18,447 bases of DNA. Origin: an uncultured Dysosmobacter sp. (GTDB taxonomy: Bacteria > Bacillota > Clostridia > Oscillospirales > Oscillospiraceae). The stretch covers positions 1-18,447 of the forward strand of contig CAKSVQ010000031.1 in assembly GCA_934504065.1 (NCBI GenBank), read 5' to 3'. Shown here one piece after another: positions 15,571-18,447 of this stretch; within the stretch, counting starts at the first letter, position 1; each line of letters opens with the position of its first letter. The translations under genes and the position numbers were made by a program. The notes beneath the pieces were generated by a model. The model was given only the letters and a program-made list of their open reading frames with translations, made no database searches and was not told the origin of the DNA.

Positions 15571-16386
15571 TCAACCCCGGTTTTCAACAATATGGACGTT
15601 CAGATGGTCATAGGTCATTTCCACGTGATGCGCCTCAAAGGCGGGGCGCAGGTTTTCGCACAGGGCAAACTTCACATCCAGATAATCCGCCGTGTTGGCC
15701 CAGCAGTAAATGGTGTAGGCAATGGAACTTGCGCCGTAATCCGTGACGCACACGGAGGGGGCGGGATCGGCGAGCACCTTGTCCGTGCGCTCCAGCGCCA
15801 TGCGGCAGGCGGCCTTGACCTCTTCGGCCGGAGCGTCATACGACGCGGTGACCACCTGCGTGATGCGGCGGCGGCCCAGCGTGGAGAAGTTGGTCATCTG
15901 GGAATCGGCCAGCGACTTATTGGGCAGCATGACGGTGTGACCGTCCGGCGTAAGAAGCTTGGTGTAATTCAGGGTGATCTCCTCCACTGTGCCGGAGATG
16001 CCGGAGGCCTCGATAAAGTCCCCGATCAGGAACGGGTGGGCGGAGAGGATCACCAGTCCCCCGGCCACGTTGGCAAGAATGTCCTCCGCCGCCAGCGTGA
16101 TGCCCAGAGACGCCACGGACAACAGCGCCACCAGCGACGACATATTGATGCCAAGGCTGCTGACCACAATGATGACCATGATGACATACAGCCCCAGCTT
16201 GATGCCGGAGAGCAGGTATTTCTGCACCCGCCCATCCAGCCGGGAGCGGGCAAGCAGCCTGCCCACCACCTTTAAAACCACCCGGATCACCAGCAGGCAC
16301 AACAGCAGCATGATGACCGCCGTGATCACATCGCCCAGCGAAGCTTTGCCGATGGACTGGTTCAAAATTGAAGTCATATCCGGCAT
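15571..16386 (-). CDS. mscS: Small-conductance mechanosensitive channel, MscS family
   Basis: A stretch-activated membrane channel that lets solutes out on osmotic downshock. The 271 residues match the compact MscS type. Hydrophobic segments lie near 17-41, 62-84 and 86-115. The third is the pore helix with small-residue packing (SVASLGITLAAEDILANVAGG). Then come the beta domain block HPFLIGDFIEASGISGTVEEI, the family mark PNKSLADSQMTNFS, and an alpha/beta C-terminal cage domain. The start ATG at 16384-16386 has GAGAGG about 11 bases upstream, and an ATG three codons later is an alternative. It is the first gene of an operon with metY and metA, from the promoter at 16425-16453. Confidence 0.94.
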   Translation of the reverse strand: MPDMTSILNQSIGKASLGDVITAVIMLLLCLLVIRVVLKVVGRLLARSRLDGRVQKYLLSGIKLGLYVIMVIIVVSSLGINMSSLVALLSVASLGITLAAEDILANVAGGLVILSAHPFLIGDFIEASGISGTVEEITLNYTKLLTPDGHTVMLPNKSLADSQMTNFSTLGRRRITQVVTASYDAPAEEVKAACRMALERTDKVLADPAPSVCVTDYGASSIAYTIYCWANTADYLDVKFALCENLRPAFEAHHVEMTYDHLNVHIVENRG

Positions 16387-16424
16387 AAACGATCCATCCT
16401 CTCATACAAAAATTAACAGATACG

Positions 16425-16453
16425 ATGATACCGGAAAAACAGGAAAAAGTCAA
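16425..16453 (-). promoter_or_regulatory. Promoter of the mscS-metY-metA unit
   Basis: On the minus strand TTGACT (16448-16453), 17 bp, TATCAT (16425-16430). The predicted start near 16418 leaves a leader of only about 30 nt. That is too short for a SAM riboswitch or T-box. Confidence 0.8.
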
Positions 16454-16461
16454 TGTCGCGG

Positions 16462-16491
16462 TTGCCTTTCCCCGGCGGACAATGGTATAAT
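16462..16491 (+). promoter_or_regulatory. Promoter of the NhaC antiporter gene
   Basis: TTGCCT (16462-16467), 18 bp, TATAAT (16486-16491). The start site is expected near 16498, which is the same base where the repeat element begins. The leader to the ATG is about 213 nt. The promoter is divergent from that of mscS, with nine bases between the two -35 boxes. Confidence 0.72.
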
Positions 16492-16497
16492 GGTAAA

Positions 16498-16692
16498 TTA
16501 TCAAAAGAGTCTCGCAGAGTTTCATGTCCGCAGACATGAAAGATGTGAAATCCGTTTTATGCCGCGACCTGTGCGTGGCATAAAACACTTTGCGCGGAGC
16601 GAGCGTCGAATTGTCCGCTATAAGCGGACAACCGAGGCACGTAGCGCAGCGAATCCTTTTCAAAAAAGTGGTTATGCCACTTTTTTTGAAGA
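16498..16692 (+). repeat. Dispersed four-hairpin repeat, full-length copy B (nhaC leader)
   Basis: An inverted copy of 3496-3680. In the nhaC direction the hairpins are H4 16520-16528/16533-16541, H3 16554-16563/16577-16586, H2 16611-16619/16623-16631, and H1 about 16657-16671/16677-16692. Compared with copy A, H4 has three paired substitutions, H3 has one paired transversion, H2 has two paired transversions, and H1 has at least two paired transitions. The 23-base linker 16634-16656 is unchanged. The end TTATCAAA is shared with the remnant at 1726-1775. H1 finishes eight bases before the GGAGG of nhaC. Outer pairing of TGCGC (16590-16594) with GCGCA (16644-16648) around H2 is possible. Confidence 0.85.
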
Positions 16693-16710
16693 TCTTTTTG
16701 GAGGAAAGCC

Positions 16711-18099
16711 ATGAGCCGCAGACCGACCCGGCAGGGCAGCGGACTTGCCCTGCTTCCCTTTTTCCTGTTCATCGCCATCTATCTTGGCGCGGGGCTTGCC
16801 TTGCAGGCCGCGGGCGTGGAGATGGCATTTTACCAGTTCCCCTCCGTCACCGCCATGTTTCTGGCGGTGCTGGCAGCGTTTTGCATGGGGGAGGGGAGCA
16901 TCAACGAGAAGTTTTCCGTGTTTGCCCGGGGCGCGGCCAACGAAAACGTGCTGACCATGTTGATGATCTATATTCTGGCCGGGGCGTTTTCCACCGTAGC
17001 CAAAGAGATGGGCGGCGTGGATTCCACCGTGAATCTGGGGCTGAGCTTTGTGCCCGTCCACTTTCTGGCGGCAGGCGTGTTTGTGATCTCCGCCTTTATG
17101 GGCACGGCCACAGGCACCTCCATGGGCACCATCACCACCATCGTGCCCATTGTGGTGGGCGTGGCAGAAAAAAGTGGGCTGCGCATTCCGCTGCTGCTGG
17201 GTGCCTGCGTGGGCGGGGCCATGTTTGGTGACAACCTCTCCATGATCTCCGATATCACCATTGCCGCCACCCGCACCCAGGGCTGTGAGCTGCGGGACAA
17301 ATTCCGGGTAAACTTTTTCATCGCTCTGCCTGCCGCCGTGCTCACAGTGGCGATCCTGCTGGCGGTGGGGCGGCCCGAGGGCACTGCCGCCATGGGCGCG
17401 CTGCCGTTTCAGGCGGTGAAGGTGCTGCCCTACGCAGCGGTGCTGCTTCTTGCACTGCTGGGTGTCAACGTGTTTTTCACACTGACCATCGGCATTTTCT
17501 CCGCCGGGATCATCGGGATGCTGGCCGGGGACCTGACGGTATTCACCTTTGCGCAGGCCATCTGGGCGGGCTTTACCGGGATGAACGAGATCTTCTTTCT
17601 GGCGCTGTTCTGCGGAGGGCTTTCCGAAATGATCGCCTGCAACGGCGGCATTGTCTGGCTCATCGACAGGCTGCGGGGCATGATGCGCGGCGGGCGCTCC
17701 GCGCAGGTGGGCATTGCCGCTCTGGTGTCTCTTGCCGACTGCGCTACCGCCAACAACACGGTGGCCATCATCGTCAGCGGCGCCATGGCCCGGGACGTGA
17801 GCCGGGAATACCGGATCGACCCTCGCCGCACCGCGTCGCTGATGGACGTATTTTCCTGCGTGTTTCAGGGACTTCTGCCCTACGGCGCACAGCTTTTAAC
17901 GGCGGCCACCCTCACCACCATGAGCTATCAGATCCCCATGAGCCCGGTGGAGATCGTGCCCTATATGTGGTACTGCTGGATTCTGGCCTTCTTCGGCCTG
18001 CTGTCCATTTTCGTGCCCTATGCCGACAGGGTGTGCCGCACAAACCCATGGGACTGGGAACGGGGAAAACCCGCGACCGCAAAGGAGGACATTCATTGA
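16711..18099 (+). CDS. nhaC: NhaC-family sodium/proton antiporter
   Basis: A polytopic inner-membrane transporter of 462 residues, normal for the family, with about ten to twelve hydrophobic segments. Conserved blocks are GTATGTSMGTITTIVPI (131-147) and GACVGGAMFGDNLSMISD (164-181). The related C-terminal block SLADCATANNTVAI has the same antiporter character. Exchange of cytoplasmic sodium for protons is the usual function. Other NhaC relatives swap organic acids or amino acids (malate/lactate, lysine), so the substrate is provisional. The ATG at 16711 follows GGAGG (16700-16704). The 213-nt leader is almost wholly repeat copy B. The TGA stop overlaps the TTG start of the next gene. Confidence 0.9.
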   Translation: MSRRPTRQGSGLALLPFFLFIAIYLGAGLALQAAGVEMAFYQFPSVTAMFLAVLAAFCMGEGSINEKFSVFARGAANENVLTMLMIYILAGAFSTVAKEMGGVDSTVNLGLSFVPVHFLAAGVFVISAFMGTATGTSMGTITTIVPIVVGVAEKSGLRIPLLLGACVGGAMFGDNLSMISDITIAATRTQGCELRDKFRVNFFIALPAAVLTVAILLAVGRPEGTAAMGALPFQAVKVLPYAAVLLLALLGVNVFFTLTIGIFSAGIIGMLAGDLTVFTFAQAIWAGFTGMNEIFFLALFCGGLSEMIACNGGIVWLIDRLRGMMRGGRSAQVGIAALVSLADCATANNTVAIIVSGAMARDVSREYRIDPRRTASLMDVFSCVFQGLLPYGAQLLTAATLTTMSYQIPMSPVEIVPYMWYCWILAFFGLLSIFVPYADRVCRTNPWDWERGKPATAKEDIH

Positions 18100-18447
18100 A
18101 GAAAAGCAACAAACAGGAACGGCGGCGGGAAAAGCGCCACTTCCGTCAGGCCATGGAAATGGAGCTGCGGGAGCACAAAAGCTCCTTCATCGTGTTTTAC
18201 GCGCTGCGGTTTCTGGTGCTGGTAACGCTGGTGCGTCAGCTGTTTCTGCACAACTATGAGGGCGCGTTTTTCTGCCTGTTGACCATCGTTTTGCTGTATC
18301 TTCCCAGCTGGGTGCAGGTGAAGCTGCACATTGAGCTGCCCCCGCCGCTGGAGATCACCATTCTCTGCTTCATCTTCGCGGCGGAAATTTTGGGCGAGGT
18401 CAATGCCTTTTACGTCAACGTCCCCAACTGGGATACCATGCTCCACA
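18096..18447 (+). CDS. Membrane protein of unknown function, partial at the right edge
   Basis: 117 complete codons are visible and the 3' end is outside the window. The start is TTG at 18096-18098, chosen because AGGAGG (18083-18088) lies seven bases upstream and the TTG overlaps the nhaC stop. The N-terminus is strongly basic (KKSNKQERRREKRHFRQ). Three hydrophobic segments follow, near residues 30-50, 57-75 and 83-105. The last residues EVNAFYVNVPNWDTMLH contain a W-D-T-x-L-H motif that I associate loosely with YjdF/DUF2238-like membrane proteins; this is a tentative link. Translational coupling suggests it is made together with the antiporter. Confidence 0.75.
   Translation, partial: MKKSNKQERRREKRHFRQAMEMELREHKSSFIVFYALRFLVLVTLVRQLFLHNYEGAFFCLLTIVLLYLPSWVQVKLHIELPPPLEITILCFIFAAEILGEVNAFYVNVPNWDTMLH

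Noticed and set aside
14026..16275. 749-codon open frame on the plus strand, antisense to metA, metY and mscS
   Set aside because: Same antisense artefact, with no domain, no ribosome binding site and no promoter.
16387..16424. Possible SAM riboswitch or T-box ahead of mscS-metY-metA
   Set aside because: The leader between the promoter and the ATG is only about 30 nt and has no matching structure.
15917..16663. 248-residue minus-strand reading frame over repeat copy B and the mscS start
   Set aside because: It crosses the mscS promoter and overlaps mscS in another frame. Its N-terminal similarity to the frame in copy A reflects the shared repeat, not a protein.

Overview
The window is a GC-rich stretch of bacterial chromosome. 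It most likely comes from a low-branching clostridial gut Firmicute, Oscillospiraceae-like. That is an inference from strong AGGAGG-type ribosome binding sites, sigma-A promoters (TTGACA/TATAAT type), the glgB-glgC-glgD-glgA-glgP gene order with a separate GlgD subunit (as in Bacillus and clostridia), and the acetyl-homoserine type of methionine synthesis. No rRNA, tRNA, CRISPR array, prophage or transposase gene was seen.

Layout. (1) 1-1554, minus: 5' part of an oligopeptide-type ABC transporter lipoprotein, running off the left edge, with a clear promoter and a leader that can fold in alternative ways. (2) 1821-2975, minus: a stand-alone DEAD-box RNA helicase with its own promoter and terminator. 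(3) 3238-3450, plus: a 70-residue Xre-type regulator behind an AT-rich region. (4) 3714-12114, minus: the glycogen operon glgBCDAP, one promoter at 12199-12227 and five tightly packed genes. (5) 12428-13252, plus: a TauE/SafE-family permease, divergent from glgB and ending at a shared bidirectional terminator. (6) 13326-16386, minus: mscS-like channel, metY and metA as one transcription unit. (7) 16711-18099, plus: an NhaC-family sodium/proton antiporter, overlapped by a partial membrane protein that runs off the right edge.

Working together: GlgC/GlgD make ADP-glucose, GlgA builds alpha-1,4 chains, GlgB branches them and GlgP releases glucose-1-phosphate, so synthesis and breakdown are encoded on one message. 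MetA has Glu111, the residue linked to acetyl-CoA use, which fits the adjacent O-acetylhomoserine sulfhydrylase.

The most unusual element is non-coding. A repeat of about 185-195 bp occurs at 3496-3680 and, inverted, at 16498-16692, with a 50-bp remnant at 1726-1775. Both long copies hold four hairpins in the same order. Between them the stems differ by paired, compensatory substitutions, including transversions, while several linkers and loops are nearly identical. One copy makes up almost the whole predicted nhaC leader, and the other lies just downstream of glgP. I do not recognise it as a named RNA or repeat family. Other points of interest are a 36-bp dyad over the -10 box of the glg promoter and an 85-residue acidic-then-basic, histone-H1-like tail on GlgA.
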